A stretch of DNA of 64,000 nt from JAVBPT01 sp031549455 (GTDB lineage Bacteria > Bacillota > Clostridia > Lachnospirales > JAKSVV01). This document shows, in pieces, positions 1-9,396 of the stretch (position 1 is the stretch's first letter; each line of letters opens with the position of its first letter). Under the pieces are notes generated by a model. It searched no databases and was not told the DNA's origin. It saw only the letters and a list, made by a program, of their open reading frames with translations. A program made the position numbers and the translations under genes. The stretch is from assembly GCA_031549455.1 (NCBI GenBank), contig JAVBPT010000028.1, positions 12,537-76,536 of the forward strand, in the 5' to 3' direction.

Positions 1-1102
1 TTGTAACCGCTGGCGTTCCAAGCCGAATACCGCTTGTAACCATAAAGTTTTCTTTGTCTCCCGGAACAGAATTCTTGTTGCAGGTAATGTGCACTTCATC
101 TAGCCTCTTTTCCATCTCTTTTCCCGTCACATTTTTATTGGTTAGATTCACAAGCATTAGATGGTTGTCAGTCCCTCCCGACACAATTTTAAAACCTCTG
201 TTCATTAACTCCTCAGATAGCACTTTTGCATTTTTTATGATCTGTGCCTGATAGTTTTTAAACTCTTGGCTCAACGCTTCCTTAAAAGATACTGCCTTGG
301 CTGCAATGATATGCATTAAGGGACCGCCCTGTATTCCCGGGAAGATGGCTTTATCGATCTTCTTAGCATGCTCCTCTTTACACAAAATCATACCCCCTCT
401 AGGGCCTCTTAACGTTTTGTGTGTTGTGGTGGTCACAAAGTCTGCATATGGAACAGGGCTTTCATGATGTCCTGTCGCCACTAGCCCCGCTATATGGGCC
501 ATATCCACCATAAGATATGCCGAAACCTCATCCGCAATTTCTCTAAATTTCTTAAAATCAATGCTTCTAGAATAGGCACTCGCGCCAGCTAATATTAGTT
601 TTGGTTTATGCTCATGTGCCAGTCTTCGCACCTCATCATAATCAATCATTTCAGTTTCTTCATTTAATCCGTAAGGAACAATATGAAAATACTTTCCCGA
701 TATATTCACCGGACTACCATGCGTCAGATGCCCTCCCGCTGATAAATTCATTCCAAGAATGGTATCCCCCGGGCTAAGCATTGCAAAATATACCGCCATA
801 TTGGCTTGTGATCCCGAGTGAGGTTGCACATTAGCGTGCTCCGCACCAAAGAGTTCTTTGGCTCTTTGGATTGCAAGCGTCTCTGCCATGTCCACAAACT
901 CGCATCCCCCATAATATCGATTTCCCGGATAACCTTCTGCATACTTATTCGTAAACTCACTTCCCATAACCGCCATGACCGCTGGAGAAACAAAATTTTC
1001 CGAGGCAATCAGCTCAATGTTGGCATTTTGTCTTGCCCTTTCCTTTAGCAGTACCTCTGCAATCTCAACATCCACACTCTTCAAAATATCAAAATCATAC
1101 AT
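1..1102 (-). CDS. glyA: Serine hydroxymethyltransferase (C-terminus cut by window edge)
   Basis: PLP enzyme interconverting serine and glycine while charging tetrahydrofolate with a one-carbon unit; cytosolic. The translation from position 1102 gives 367 residues and continues past position 1, so roughly the last 45 residues of a ~410-residue protein are missing. The N-terminal part has the family signatures IELIASENF and NKYAEGYPG, and the PLP lysine lies in [15 protein letters not shown] ribosome site (GGAGAGG) precedes the ATG. The gene begins 9 bp after the aspS stop, so it is probably the last recognisable member of the asnS-hisS-HD-aspS-glyA unit. Identity is secure; only completeness is limited. 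Confidence 0.96.
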   Translation of the reverse strand, partial: MYDFDILKSVDVEIAEVLLKERARQNANIELIASENFVSPAVMAVMGSEFTNKYAEGYPGNRYYGGCEFVDMAETLAIQRAKELFGAEHANVQPHSGSQANMAVYFAMLSPGDTILGMNLSAGGHLTHGSPVNISGKYFHIVPYGLNEETEMIDYDEVRRLAHEHKPKLILAGASAYSRSIDFKKFREIADEVSAYLMVDMAHIAGLVATGHHESPVPYADFVTTTTHKTLRGPRGGMILCKEEHAKKIDKAIFPGIQGGPLMHIIAAKAVSFKEALSQEFKNYQAQIIKNAKVLSEELMNRGFKIVSGGTDNHLMLVNLTNKNVTGKEMEKRLDEVHITCNKNSVPGDKENFMVTSGIRLGTPAVT

Positions 1103-1111
1103 AATCCTCTC

Positions 1112-2857
1112 CTACCTTTCATCCACTATTTTGATGTGCACATCACTTAACTGCTTATCTGTCACCTCATTTGGCGCACCCATGAGCAAATCTTGTGCGT
1201 TCTTGTTCATTGGGAATGCAATGACTTCTCGTATATTTGGCTCGTCTGCTAGAAGCATCACGATTCTATCTACACCAGGCGCAATCCCAGCGTGAGGCGG
1301 TGCCCCATATTTAAATGCATTAAATAATGCCGGAAATTTCTTTTCCACCACTTCTTCCGGATACCCTGCAATCTCAAATGCTTTTACCATAATTTTGGGA
1401 TCATGGTTTCTCACCGCACCAGAGGAAAGCTCCGTCCCGTTACAAACAATATCATATTGATAAGCATAAATATCCAATGGATCTTTGGTAAGAAGGGCTT
1501 CTAGACCTCCCTGAGGCATCGAGAAAGGATTGTGACAGAAATCGATTCTCCCCGTTTCCTCATCCTTCTCATACATTGGAAAGTCCACGATAAAGCAAAA
1601 CTCATAAGCGTTTGGCTTGATTAAGTTTAAACACCTTCCAAGCTCATTCCTCATCACTCCCGCTAATTTACTTGTAAGACCATAGTCTATTCCCGCCACC
1701 ATACACACCATGCCATTCGGTTTTAGGTTATATTTTTGGGTGAGTGTTCGCTTTTCATCATCGGATAAATTTTTTGCAATGCTACCCACAAACTCTCCCT
1801 TTTCATCTAACTTCACCCAAGCCACTCCTTGACCACCCACCTCGCAAACCTTGGCGTGGACCTCGTCAATCATTTTTCTGGTTCCACCGAAGTTTTCTAC
1901 GTACACCGCCCTAATAACCTTCCCAGTCAAAAAGCTAATGGCTGTATTTTTAAATAAATCTGTTAAGTCCGAAAGGAGAAGTGGATTTCTAAGATCCGGC
2001 TTGTCACTGCCATAAAGCTCGATTGCATCCAAATACTTAATCTTCCTAAACGGAGGTTTGCTCACCTCTCGCCTTGAAAACTCTGTGAAGAGTTCATACA
2101 TCACTTCTTCCATAACAAGGAAGACGTCCTCCTGCTCCGCAAAGCTCATTTCAAGGTCAAGTTGATAAAACTCTCCCGGCGAGCGATCTGCTCTTGCATC
2201 CTCATCTCTAAAACAAGGTGCAATCTGAAAGTACCGATCGATTCCACTTACCATTAAGAGTTGCTTAAATTGTTGTGGAGCCTGTGGTAAGGCGTAGAAT
2301 TTTCCCGGATGGACCCTGCTGGGTACAAGATAGTCTCTGGCTCCTTCCGGAGATGAGCTTGTAAGAATGGGCGTTTGAATTTCTAAAAACTTTCGTTCCT
2401 TCATCTTCTTTCGAATCGCATCAATTACCTTAGACCGAAGCACAATCTTGTCTTTTACAACCGGATTTCGAAGATCCAAGAACCGATACTTTAACCGATT
2501 CTCTTCTTTGGAATCCACGCTACTACCGACTTCAAAAGGAAGCGCCTCTGTGCAAAGTCCAAGCACCTCCACTTTGCTGGGTTCAATCTCAATCTCTCCT
2601 GTTGGAATGTTCTTGTTAGGCGAAGAACGTTTCACCACTTTCCCCATAACTGAAATGGTAGACTCTCTTGGAATCTTCCTGACCCCTTCTTTCATTGTCT
2701 CGTCATTGATCACTGCCTGAGTTGTTCCATAAAAATCTCTTACGTTGATGAACATGAGTGCGCCCAGATCTCGTATGTTTTCCAGCCACCCAGCGATCTT
2801 CACCTCTTGTCCAATATTGGTTTCATTTAATTCTCCAGCATTATGTGTTCTATGCAT
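1112..2857 (-). CDS. aspS: Aspartyl-tRNA synthetase
   Basis: Class II synthetase charging tRNA-Asp (or Asp/Asn). At 581 residues it is the bacterial form. Visible parts: N-terminal OB anticodon-binding domain (about 1-105), motif 1 around 158-171, motif 2 around 210-240 (FRDEDARADRSPGEF), a GAD-type insertion in the middle, and motif 3 near the C-terminus (GVDRIVMLLADEPNIREVIA). Motif 2 reads RSPGEFYQLD where many bacterial enzymes read RQPEFTQLD, a small insertion. The start follows a GGAGGG ribosome site. It lies 11 bp downstream of the HD gene and both are downstream of a T-box leader with a candidate GAC (Asp) specifier, so expression is probably raised when uncharged tRNA-Asp accumulates. 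asnS is present separately at 5170-6561. Confidence 0.97.
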   Translation of the reverse strand: MHRTHNAGELNETNIGQEVKIAGWLENIRDLGALMFINVRDFYGTTQAVINDETMKEGVRKIPRESTISVMGKVVKRSSPNKNIPTGEIEIEPSKVEVLGLCTEALPFEVGSSVDSKEENRLKYRFLDLRNPVVKDKIVLRSKVIDAIRKKMKERKFLEIQTPILTSSSPEGARDYLVPSRVHPGKFYALPQAPQQFKQLLMVSGIDRYFQIAPCFRDEDARADRSPGEFYQLDLEMSFAEQEDVFLVMEEVMYELFTEFSRREVSKPPFRKIKYLDAIELYGSDKPDLRNPLLLSDLTDLFKNTAISFLTGKVIRAVYVENFGGTRKMIDEVHAKVCEVGGQGVAWVKLDEKGEFVGSIAKNLSDDEKRTLTQKYNLKPNGMVCMVAGIDYGLTSKLAGVMRNELGRCLNLIKPNAYEFCFIVDFPMYEKDEETGRIDFCHNPFSMPQGGLEALLTKDPLDIYAYQYDIVCNGTELSSGAVRNHDPKIMVKAFEIAGYPEEVVEKKFPALFNAFKYGAPPHAGIAPGVDRIVMLLADEPNIREVIAFPMNKNAQDLLMGAPNEVTDKQLSDVHIKIVDER

Positions 2858-2868
2858 TTATTTCCCTC

Positions 2869-3639
2869 CTATTTTCTTATTTCTTCCATAATCCATTGAT
2901 ATAATTCAGCAAAGCGTTCTGTTTTTTGTATCTGCTCATAATATTCCTCCACATAGCCTTGTCGCAAAACAATTTGTATGGTTTGTTTAAAGTTTATGTC
3001 TGTAATGAGCCAGGAAAGAATAGCAATCTCATGCTCTGCCATTGTCTTGATTTCATCCCAGCCAAAAATTTTTTTCTGCTTAATCCGCTCATAGATACTA
3101 TCCGAAATATCTTGATCCAATCTAGAATCCCCATGAAGCACCCTTAACTTCTCCGGACTCGCATTTTTGGTGTCCTCGGCAAACACTCTATAAATATCCG
3201 TCTTATCCGCATCTCGAATTAGTTTAATTTGAAGCATCACTTCCGGATCTGTTATATTCGTTGGCATTTCCTTCTTGTTATGATGGTAGATTGCTGTTGT
3301 GATGACCTCTTTTGTCCTTGGGGATAAATCCGAAAGAACCTTCTCCTCCTCTAGAACCTGGATGCTCTTTTCAGCATGATCAATCGAACTGCGGTCATCA
3401 AAGTGTCCATATTCCTTAAGCTGCGAAAACCGTCCGATATCATGAAAGAGGGCAACACACTCCGCCAGTTTAATTTCCTCCTCCGAAAGACCAAGTTCCA
3501 CAGCGATCTGTCTTGCAATCTCCTTTGTCTTGTAAGTATGTTTTACTTTTAGATTGATGCTCTCCTGAACTACTTTGTCCTTTGCAGAGAACCCTTTAAC
3601 GTACTGTTTGAAAAATGCTTCATATTTTTTTAAATCCAT
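2869..3639 (-). CDS. HD-domain phosphohydrolase
   Basis: 256-residue soluble protein with an HD-superfamily metal-binding core. Visible motifs are an early His (VKHTYKT), the HD pair in ALFHDIGRFSQ, a second His in the SSIDHAEK segment, then YHHNK and RDADKTDIYR, as expected for a five-ligand HD phosphohydrolase. Its substrate cannot be read from the sequence. It is the first gene after the T-box leader and sits 11 bp before aspS, so it appears to be co-regulated with aspartyl-tRNA charging. An AAGGAG ribosome site precedes the ATG. No signal peptide or membrane segment. A nucleotide or alarmone hydrolase role would fit the position but is only inference. Confidence 0.85.
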   Translation of the reverse strand: MDLKKYEAFFKQYVKGFSAKDKVVQESINLKVKHTYKTKEIARQIAVELGLSEEEIKLAECVALFHDIGRFSQLKEYGHFDDRSSIDHAEKSIQVLEEEKVLSDLSPRTKEVITTAIYHHNKKEMPTNITDPEVMLQIKLIRDADKTDIYRVFAEDTKNASPEKLRVLHGDSRLDQDISDSIYERIKQKKIFGWDEIKTMAEHEIAILSWLITDINFKQTIQIVLRQGYVEEYYEQIQKTERFAELYQWIMEEIRK

Positions 3640-3660
3640 TTTGCCTTCTCTCCTTTACAC

Positions 3661-3696
3661 TAAAAAAGCCTTACATGGAAAAAAACCATGTAAGGA
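3661..3696 (-). terminator. T-box attenuator terminator hairpin
   Basis: On the minus strand a perfect 10-bp stem (CCTTACATGG / CCATGTAAGG) with a T-only loop is followed by C and six Ts. It lies immediately downstream of the T-box antiterminator sequence and before the HD gene ribosome site, as in a transcription-attenuating T-box. Confidence 0.88.
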
Positions 3697-3846
3697 CGTT
3701 TTAAACGTGGTGCCACCTTACTTTATACTCAAATTTGACTACATTCTCCAAGATGTCCCTCCGTAGCGGTTCCTGGAAATTTTTCACCCTCATTTCCTCT
3801 CTAAAAGGCTCGCTACATATCTCTCTTTTCATAGAATCCTATTTTC
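3661..3846 (-). promoter_or_regulatory. T-box leader, probably tRNA-Asp responsive
   Basis: The minus strand contains the hallmark T-box AAGGTGGCACCACG (about 3707-3720) directly before an intrinsic terminator. Upstream there is a short Stem I: GTAGCG pairs with CGCTAC around the conserved AGAGAG and GGGTGAAA distal elements. After the 3' arm comes GGGACATC; the triplet GAC at 3755-3757, followed by A, sits where a specifier codon is expected and encodes Asp, matching aspS downstream. The leader starts right after the hisS stop, so it either acts on read-through transcripts from the asnS promoter or has a promoter inside hisS; I found no convincing promoter there. The T-box call is strong, the specifier call moderate. 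Confidence 0.9.
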
Positions 3847-3849
3847 ATT

Positions 3850-5160
3850 TTACGAAAGCTTTTTGATGATGTCTTCTATCGAAAGAACCTCCTGGGTCCC
3901 CTCTCGCATATTTTTAAAAGTGAGTAGATTTGTGTTCATTTCGGTTTCGCCAATAATAAGCACATACGGAATATTCTGTTTGTTGGCGTAGTTTAGGTTT
4001 TGCTTTATTCCCTTTTTATCATAAGAGATGCACACCTTCCCCCCTTTTTCTCTCAACCTTTTTAAAATATTCATCGAGTAATCCAACGCTTCTTCTCCCA
4101 TGGGTATGATCAAAGCATCCACCATGGTGCGATTTTTGGGTTCCACAATCCGCATCTCCATCAGTTTATAAAATAGTCTAGACAGACCAATGGAAATGCC
4201 CACACCTGGTAATTTCTTGGTTGTATAATATTCAGCAAGATTTTCATAACGTCCGCCCGAGCAAATACTACCAATATCTCTATGTTCATCCAGTGTGGTC
4301 TCATATACCGTTCCCGTATAGTAATCTAGTCCCCTAGCAATGGTGAGATCGATATTAAGATGACTTTCCGGAACCCCTAAGAGCGTTGCATACCTTATAA
4401 CATTTTTAAGTTCTAAAAGGCCTAGTGTAAATTGTTCGTTTTTGATCCCCAGACTCTCTAGCCTCAAAATCATTTCCTCATTTGTTCCTTTGATTAACAC
4501 AAAAGAACAAATCTTTTCTACATTTTCTTTTTCAACTCTTAGCTTTTGGAGTTCTAACGCCACCGCTTCTTTTCCAATCTTGTCGATCTTATCGACAATT
4601 CTAAGAATCTCCCTCGCCTTTTCTTCCTCTAGAAGCTCTGCAAAAAAACCATTTAAAACCTTTCTATTGTTTATTCTAATCGTAAATTTTCCAAAATCAA
4701 GCTCTTTAAAAATCTTGTAGATGATACTGGGTATCTCTGCATCGTGCATGATCGATAGCTCACCATCTCCAATAATATCAATATCCGCCTGATAGAATTC
4801 TCTAAACCGTCCTTTTTGGGGCTTTTCTCCTCTAAATGCCTTTCCGATTTGATACCTTTTAAACGGAAAACTGAGCTGGTTAAAGTAAAGCGCAACATAC
4901 TTTGCGAGGGGTACCGTAAGGTCAAAGCGAAGTGCCAGATCCGTGTCCCCCTTCTTAAAACGATAAATTTGCTTTTCTGTTTCCCCACCCGCTTTTGCAA
5001 GAATGATTTCCTCATACTCTAATAAAGGCGTATCCAGAGGCACAAAGCCTGCCCGCTCATAGTTCTTCCTAATAGTATCATATATTCTGTTAAACTCGAT
5101 TTGCTCTTCTGGTAAGAGCTCCAAAAAGCCCGGTAAGGTCTTTGGTTCGATTATCGACAT
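3850..5160 (-). CDS. hisS: Histidyl-tRNA synthetase
   Basis: Class II synthetase charging tRNA-His; cytosolic, normally a dimer. At 436 residues it has usual length. Visible are motif 2 in the YQIGKAFRGEKPQKGRFREF region, the histidine-binding HisA motif (ARGLDYYTGTVYE), the GGRYENL segment, motif 3 (PGVGISIGLSRL) and a C-terminal anticodon-binding domain. An AGGAGG ribosome site precedes the ATG. It lies 9 bp after asnS and is followed immediately by the T-box leader of the HD-aspS genes. Confidence 0.97.
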   Translation of the reverse strand: MSIIEPKTLPGFLELLPEEQIEFNRIYDTIRKNYERAGFVPLDTPLLEYEEIILAKAGGETEKQIYRFKKGDTDLALRFDLTVPLAKYVALYFNQLSFPFKRYQIGKAFRGEKPQKGRFREFYQADIDIIGDGELSIMHDAEIPSIIYKIFKELDFGKFTIRINNRKVLNGFFAELLEEEKAREILRIVDKIDKIGKEAVALELQKLRVEKENVEKICSFVLIKGTNEEMILRLESLGIKNEQFTLGLLELKNVIRYATLLGVPESHLNIDLTIARGLDYYTGTVYETTLDEHRDIGSICSGGRYENLAEYYTTKKLPGVGISIGLSRLFYKLMEMRIVEPKNRTMVDALIIPMGEEALDYSMNILKRLREKGGKVCISYDKKGIKQNLNYANKQNIPYVLIIGETEMNTNLLTFKNMREGTQEVLSIEDIIKKLS

Positions 5161-5169
5161 AGTCTCCTC

Positions 5170-6561
5170 CTAAAATTCCGCGTTATGCACCGTCCTTGGG
5201 AAAGGAATGACATCTCGAATGTTTGAAATGCCTGTAAGGTACATAATCATTCTTTCAAATCCAAGTCCATATCCAGCATGTTTTACAGTGCCAAATCTTC
5301 TGGTATCAAGATACCAGGAATAGTCTTCTACATTTAAGCCCAGCTCCTTGATTCGATTTATAAGTTTTTCAAGATTTTCTTCTCTTTGACTACCGCCAAT
5401 GAGCTCCCCAATTCCCGGAACGAGTAAATCCATTGCGCTCACTGTCTTCCCGTCCTCGTTTTGTTTCATATAAAAAGCTTTGATTTCCTTCGGATAGTCG
5501 ATGACAAAAACCGGCCTTTTAAAATGCTTTTCTGTTAGATACCGTTCATGTTCTGTTTGAAGATCAATTCCCCAGCTTACGGGATATTTAAATTCCTCTT
5601 TTGATTCTGTCAAAATTTGAATAGCCTCCGTATAGGTCACCACGCCAAAATCCGCTTCCACAATCTTTGTGAGCCTTTCAATTAAAGTGGTGTCGATATA
5701 TTGGTTCAGAAAGTCCATCTCATCTTTTCCATTTAAAAGAATATAACTTATAACCTGTTTTACCATTCCCTCCGCAAGACGCATGTTGTCATGGATATCA
5801 AAGAAAGCAACTTCTGGTTCAATCATCCAGAATTCGGCCGCATGTCTTGGTGTATTGGAATTTTCCGCCCTAAAAGTGGGGCCAAAGGTATAGATTTTAT
5901 CAAAAGCCATTGCAAAAGTCTCCCCCTCCAGCTGCCCACTTACGGTTAGATTGGTTGGCTTGTCAAAGAAGTCTTGTTTGTAATCCACCTTTCCCTCTTT
6001 TGTCTTTGGAACATCATTCAGGTTTAGTGTGGTCACTTGAAACATCTCTCCTGCCCCCTCACAATCACTTCCAGTGATGATTGGCGTATTAACGTACACA
6101 AATCCTTGTTTTTGAAAGTACTCATGGATTGCAAAAGCAGCCAGCGAACGAATTCGAAACACAGCTCGAAAGGTGTTGGTTCGAGGTCTAAGGTGTGCGA
6201 TGGTTCTAAGATACTCTAATGTATGTCGTTTCTTTTGGAGTGGGTAGGATTCATCGCATAGTCCTGTAAGTACTACCTCCTTTGCCTTTATTTCAAAGGT
6301 TTGTTTAGAGCCTTCCGATTCAACAAGTATGCCCGAAACTTCGATCGTTGAGTTGAGTGTATACTTTAATATCTCCTTGAAGTTCGGTAGGGATTCGTCA
6401 ATCACGATCTGAATGTTCTTAAAAGAAGATCCATCATTCATCTCGATAAACCCAAAGGATTTTGAGTCTCTTAGTGTTCTGATCCAGCCGGCCAGTTGGA
6501 TTTCCTTCCCAATTTGTGTTTTATATTCACTATATAACTGACTGATTTCTATTCTATTCAT
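5170..6561 (-). CDS. asnS: Asparaginyl-tRNA synthetase
   Basis: Class II synthetase of the AspRS/AsnRS group charging tRNA-Asn. At 463 residues it lacks the long GAD insertion of bacterial AspRS. It has the N-terminal OB domain ([20 protein letters not shown]), motif 2 ([20 protein letters not shown]) with the AsnRS-typical Glu/Asn spacing, and motif 3 ([15 protein letters not shown]). It is the first gene of its operon; a strong sigma-A-type promoter lies just upstream at 6590-6618. Direct charging of Asn is therefore likely in this organism. Confidence 0.97.
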   Translation of the reverse strand: MNRIEISQLYSEYKTQIGKEIQLAGWIRTLRDSKSFGFIEMNDGSSFKNIQIVIDESLPNFKEILKYTLNSTIEVSGILVESEGSKQTFEIKAKEVVLTGLCDESYPLQKKRHTLEYLRTIAHLRPRTNTFRAVFRIRSLAAFAIHEYFQKQGFVYVNTPIITGSDCEGAGEMFQVTTLNLNDVPKTKEGKVDYKQDFFDKPTNLTVSGQLEGETFAMAFDKIYTFGPTFRAENSNTPRHAAEFWMIEPEVAFFDIHDNMRLAEGMVKQVISYILLNGKDEMDFLNQYIDTTLIERLTKIVEADFGVVTYTEAIQILTESKEEFKYPVSWGIDLQTEHERYLTEKHFKRPVFVIDYPKEIKAFYMKQNEDGKTVSAMDLLVPGIGELIGGSQREENLEKLINRIKELGLNVEDYSWYLDTRRFGTVKHAGYGLGFERMIMYLTGISNIRDVIPFPRTVHNAEF

Positions 6562-6589
6562 CCTCTTTCCTCACATCTAATTTATTCAC

Positions 6590-6618
6590 ATAATAGCATA
6601 ATTATTTATCTAGGTCAA
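6590..6618 (-). promoter_or_regulatory. Sigma-A-type promoter of asnS operon
   Basis: Minus strand TTGACC (6613-6618), 17-bp spacer, TATTAT (6590-6595). It places transcription start about 20 bases before the asnS ATG. No leader structure precedes asnS itself. Confidence 0.75.
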
Positions 6619-6644
6619 TAAAAATCAAGCTCAAAGTTGGGTGC

Positions 6645-6675
6645 AAAAAAATAAAGATTTGAATTGCCTCAAACC
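6645..6675 (-). terminator. Intrinsic terminator after flippase gene
   Basis: Minus strand stem GGTTTGA / TCAAATC (one G-T pair) with a 6-nt loop, followed by TTTATTTTTTT. Located between the flippase stop and the asnS promoter. Confidence 0.7.
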
Positions 6676-6691
6676 TTTTTCCTTCTTTATT

Positions 6692-8293
6692 TTATCTTCG
6701 GACCATTTTTTTAATCTTATCTCCATACGGCATAATCTCATAATCCTCATCTTTAATGGCTCCCGTCATGACAAGCATTGCAAAGTATACCATCACGCCA
6801 ATCAAAACGGCTCCAATTGGTGGTATAATCTTCTGATAAATTGGAATGTAGGAAAGGATATAGAAGGATCCCATTGTGATCACCGCCATTACAACTGTGG
6901 ATAGTATCGTTTTAGTGATCGAATCCAGGTTCATTAACCGAAACCCTGATTGCCTCTTTATAAATATATAATTGAGTATGCAATACACCAAATAGGCCAA
7001 TACCGTCGCCAGTGCAGCTCCATTGATGTTTAAAGTTTCCATTCCAACGAAGTAATAGGTTGCAATATATTTTACAAAAACGATGATGCCAAGATTCACA
7101 ATCGGTACCCAAAGCCATCTTCCACCCGCTCCTTGCAAAATAGTCGCAAAAAGTTGGCCCAAGATAATGAAGATTAGGGAGATGCTAAGAATAACCAATG
7201 TAAAGGTTCCCACCGAATCCTTGGGATAAAGAAGTTTGATGATTGGTCCCGCAAGGATTGCAAGCCCCGTTGCAGCTGGCAGTCCCAAAAAGAGTGAAAA
7301 CCGAATCCCCAAATCAATCTTTTCATGTAAATCTTTTTTATCTCCTCTTGCAATTGCATTGGACACCGCTGGCATAATGCTAAGGATGATCGCCATGGCA
7401 ACTGTCAGTGGCATGTTGACTAGTGTGGTTGCTCTACCGCTTAAAACGCCATAAGCACTTGCTGCAAGCTCCTTGGTATACCCCAATGCACTTTGCAGTC
7501 TGGCCTGTGCCACAAAGGAATCAATCATGGATAGGATTGAGTTGATCGCCCCGCTAATTGAGATTGGAAGCGCCACTAGCACAATCAGAAGCATAGAATT
7601 TAGTTTGCTCACTTTATTGGCATTTCCTTCGCTCTGAATCTCCCGCTTAAGCTCTGGTCTGTTTTTAAAATAGACACCTGCAAGAAAAAGGGTGGCAAGT
7701 GCTCCACCTGCAGTGGCACCAAAAGAAGCTCCACCAGCCGCTTGCCCGATTCCATAACGTAAAAGATACAGGGCAAGGCCAAGGCCCACAAGCACTCTTC
7801 CAAAAGCCTCAATCGTTTGAGAAAGCGCTGTGGGTTGCATGTTTTGCATCCCCTGGAAGTAGCCTCTAAATGCACCCATGATGGATACGAAAAAAGGGGC
7901 CAGTGCAAGGCCATAGAAGGAATAGATCACCTCATTAGACCATTTTGCCCTCTCAATAATGATCGGTGCAAAAAAGTAAAGGCAGAATGAAAAAATCAAC
8001 CCCAAAATGCCAAGAATAAGAAATGCACTTTTAAAGATTTCGTGCGCCTCTTTGTACTTTCCTTGTGCCCTTTTTTCAGACACAAGCTTCGAAATCGAAG
8101 CCGGAATACCAAGATATGAAATGGATAACAGTAAAGCATAGATTGGATAAGGACTCTGATAATAGCCCATTCCTTCTGTGCCAATCCAGTTATCGAGTGG
8201 TATTCTAAATACAGCTCCTAGTATCTTGGAGATAATTCCTGCAACAGCAAGGATTGCTGCGCCCATTACAAATTTTTCTGATGATTTACTCAT
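6692..8293 (-). CDS. MOP-superfamily lipid flippase (MurJ/SpoVB/YtgP type)
   Basis: 533-residue polytopic membrane protein, about 14 hydrophobic segments spread over its full length, of the MviN/MATE-like polysaccharide exporter family. The N-terminus (GAAILAVAGIISKILGAVFR) is typical of the Firmicute YtgP/SpoVB branch, which flips lipid II or other undecaprenyl-linked precursors outward during cell-wall or spore-cortex synthesis. The sequence cannot separate MurJ-type from SpoVB-type function. Its ATG overlaps the end of mrnC by 8 bases, and an intrinsic terminator follows. The C-terminus is short, basic and cytosolic (GDKIKKMVRR). Confidence 0.88.
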   Translation of the reverse strand: MSKSSEKFVMGAAILAVAGIISKILGAVFRIPLDNWIGTEGMGYYQSPYPIYALLLSISYLGIPASISKLVSEKRAQGKYKEAHEIFKSAFLILGILGLIFSFCLYFFAPIIIERAKWSNEVIYSFYGLALAPFFVSIMGAFRGYFQGMQNMQPTALSQTIEAFGRVLVGLGLALYLLRYGIGQAAGGASFGATAGGALATLFLAGVYFKNRPELKREIQSEGNANKVSKLNSMLLIVLVALPISISGAINSILSMIDSFVAQARLQSALGYTKELAASAYGVLSGRATTLVNMPLTVAMAIILSIMPAVSNAIARGDKKDLHEKIDLGIRFSLFLGLPAATGLAILAGPIIKLLYPKDSVGTFTLVILSISLIFIILGQLFATILQGAGGRWLWVPIVNLGIIVFVKYIATYYFVGMETLNINGAALATVLAYLVYCILNYIFIKRQSGFRLMNLDSITKTILSTVVMAVITMGSFYILSYIPIYQKIIPPIGAVLIGVMVYFAMLVMTGAIKDEDYEIMPYGDKIKKMVRR

Positions 8294-8702
8294 GTCTCTC
8301 TTTCCCTTCTTTTAAAATAAAGGCCATGACCTCATTTAATCTTTCAAATTTCTTTGTCATAAATAAGTATCCGATGAGCGCCTCAAGGCCTGTAGCCATT
8401 CTATATTCGCTCATCGTTGCGCTTTTGGAGCTAACCCTTCCGTGCGTATTTCTGCCCCTCTTGTAAATATTCTCCTCTTCTTCTGTAAGCATTGCCTCTA
8501 GTTTTTTAAACACATCGGCCTGATAACTCGCCCTCGCATATCTGATTGCATGATCGGTTAGACTTTTGGTGCTCCGATCCTTTTCAAGTACCAAAAAGGT
8601 GGCGATGTAGAGTTCATATACTGCATCTCCAACAAACGCCAAGCTTTCAGGACTCAACCCTTGTATATTTATATTGACTGTATTGCTAAATAATTCTTCC
8701 AT
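8286..8702 (-). CDS. mrnC: Mini-ribonuclease III
   Basis: 138-residue protein made of a lone RNase III catalytic domain without a double-stranded RNA-binding domain, as in Firmicute Mini-III, which trims the 23S rRNA precursor. The signature SPESLAFVGDAVYELYIATF has the metal-binding Asp and Glu; the second acidic cluster is in ATGLEALIGYL. It overlaps the flippase by 8 bases. Its start lies just behind the intrinsic terminator of hpf, so transcription may depend on read-through or on a promoter inside hpf. In many Firmicutes mrnC sits beside cysS; here it sits beside hpf and cysK. Confidence 0.92.
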   Translation of the reverse strand: MEELFSNTVNINIQGLSPESLAFVGDAVYELYIATFLVLEKDRSTKSLTDHAIRYARASYQADVFKKLEAMLTEEEENIYKRGRNTHGRVSSKSATMSEYRMATGLEALIGYLFMTKKFERLNEVMAFILKEGKERHE

Positions 8703-8719
8703 TCTAACCTTCTTTTAAA

Positions 8720-8743
8720 AGAAAAGAACTATTCGATAGTTCT
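8720..8743 (-). terminator. Intrinsic terminator after hpf
   Basis: Minus strand AGAACTAT, loop CGA, ATAGTTCT, followed by TTTCTTTT: a perfect 8-bp stem. It lies 12 bases after the hpf stop and about 20 before the mrnC ATG. Confidence 0.7.
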
Positions 8744-8754
8744 CTCGGGCCTCC

Positions 8755-9282
8755 TTAATGTGCAATAATAAGTCCGTATGTACCGTCTTTTTTTCTATAT
8801 ACCACTTTAAATCCGCCTGTTTTAATGTCAAAATATAAGTAGAAGTCATGTTCCAGCAGATTCATTTGCATAATCGCTTCCTCATCCGACATTGGCTTCA
8901 ATTCAAAGTTCTTTACCTTGCTGATCACCAAGTCTTCTTCTAACACACTACTTTCCTCTGACATATAATCGCTTTTAAATACATTATCATCTTTATGTCT
9001 GTTTTTTAATTTGCCTTTATATTTTCCAAGTTGTTTTTCTAAAATACTAATTCCTTTATCAATTGCAACATACATGTCTCTGTCTTTCACTTCTGTTCTT
9101 AAAATTGTGGACCTTATAGGGATTGTTATTTCTATGATTTGCTCTAACTTTTCTACTTTTAATGTCACATGTGCCTCAACGTCTGAACTAAAAAACTTCT
9201 CTAGTTTTTCCATTTTGTTTTCAATTTTGGCTTTTAATCCTTCTGTTAAATCCACATTCCTCCCTGTAATTCGTACGTTCAT
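8755..9282 (-). CDS. hpf: Ribosome hibernation promoting factor, long form
   Basis: 175-residue long-form HPF, which binds the 30S decoding region and dimerises 70S ribosomes into inactive 100S particles in stationary phase. The N-terminal domain (about 1-100) carries the start MNVRITGRNVDLTEGLK and the basic helix KGISILEKQLGKYKGKLK. A linker of about 25 residues leads to the C-terminal dimerisation domain ending in YRKKDGTYGLIIAH. It is monocistronic by appearance, with its own promoter at 9324-9351 and a terminator at 8720-8743. AGGAGG ribosome site. Confidence 0.95.
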   Translation of the reverse strand: MNVRITGRNVDLTEGLKAKIENKMEKLEKFFSSDVEAHVTLKVEKLEQIIEITIPIRSTILRTEVKDRDMYVAIDKGISILEKQLGKYKGKLKNRHKDDNVFKSDYMSEESSVLEEDLVISKVKNFELKPMSDEEAIMQMNLLEHDFYLYFDIKTGGFKVVYRKKDGTYGLIIAH

Positions 9283-9323
9283 TTCTACCTCCTAATTTTG
9301 ATTAACAATCTACTAACACTTAC

Positions 9324-9351
9324 ACTATACCACACAGGATTCCAAAGTCAA
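9324..9351 (-). promoter_or_regulatory. Promoter of hpf
   Basis: Minus strand TTGACT (9346-9351), 16-bp spacer, TATAGT (9324-9329). An imperfect inverted repeat (AAGAAATT-GGAA ... TTCC-AA-AATTTCTT, about 9349-9386) abuts the -35 element and could be an operator or the cysK terminator, although it lacks a T tract. Confidence 0.65.
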
Positions 9352-9396
9352 GAAATTGGAATAGACAATTTGTTCCAAAATTTCTTCTATTTCCGC

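Noticed and set aside
9349..9386. Inverted repeat between cysK and hpf as cysK terminator
   Set aside because: Stem has a two-base bulge and no T tract follows; kept only as a note with the hpf promoter.
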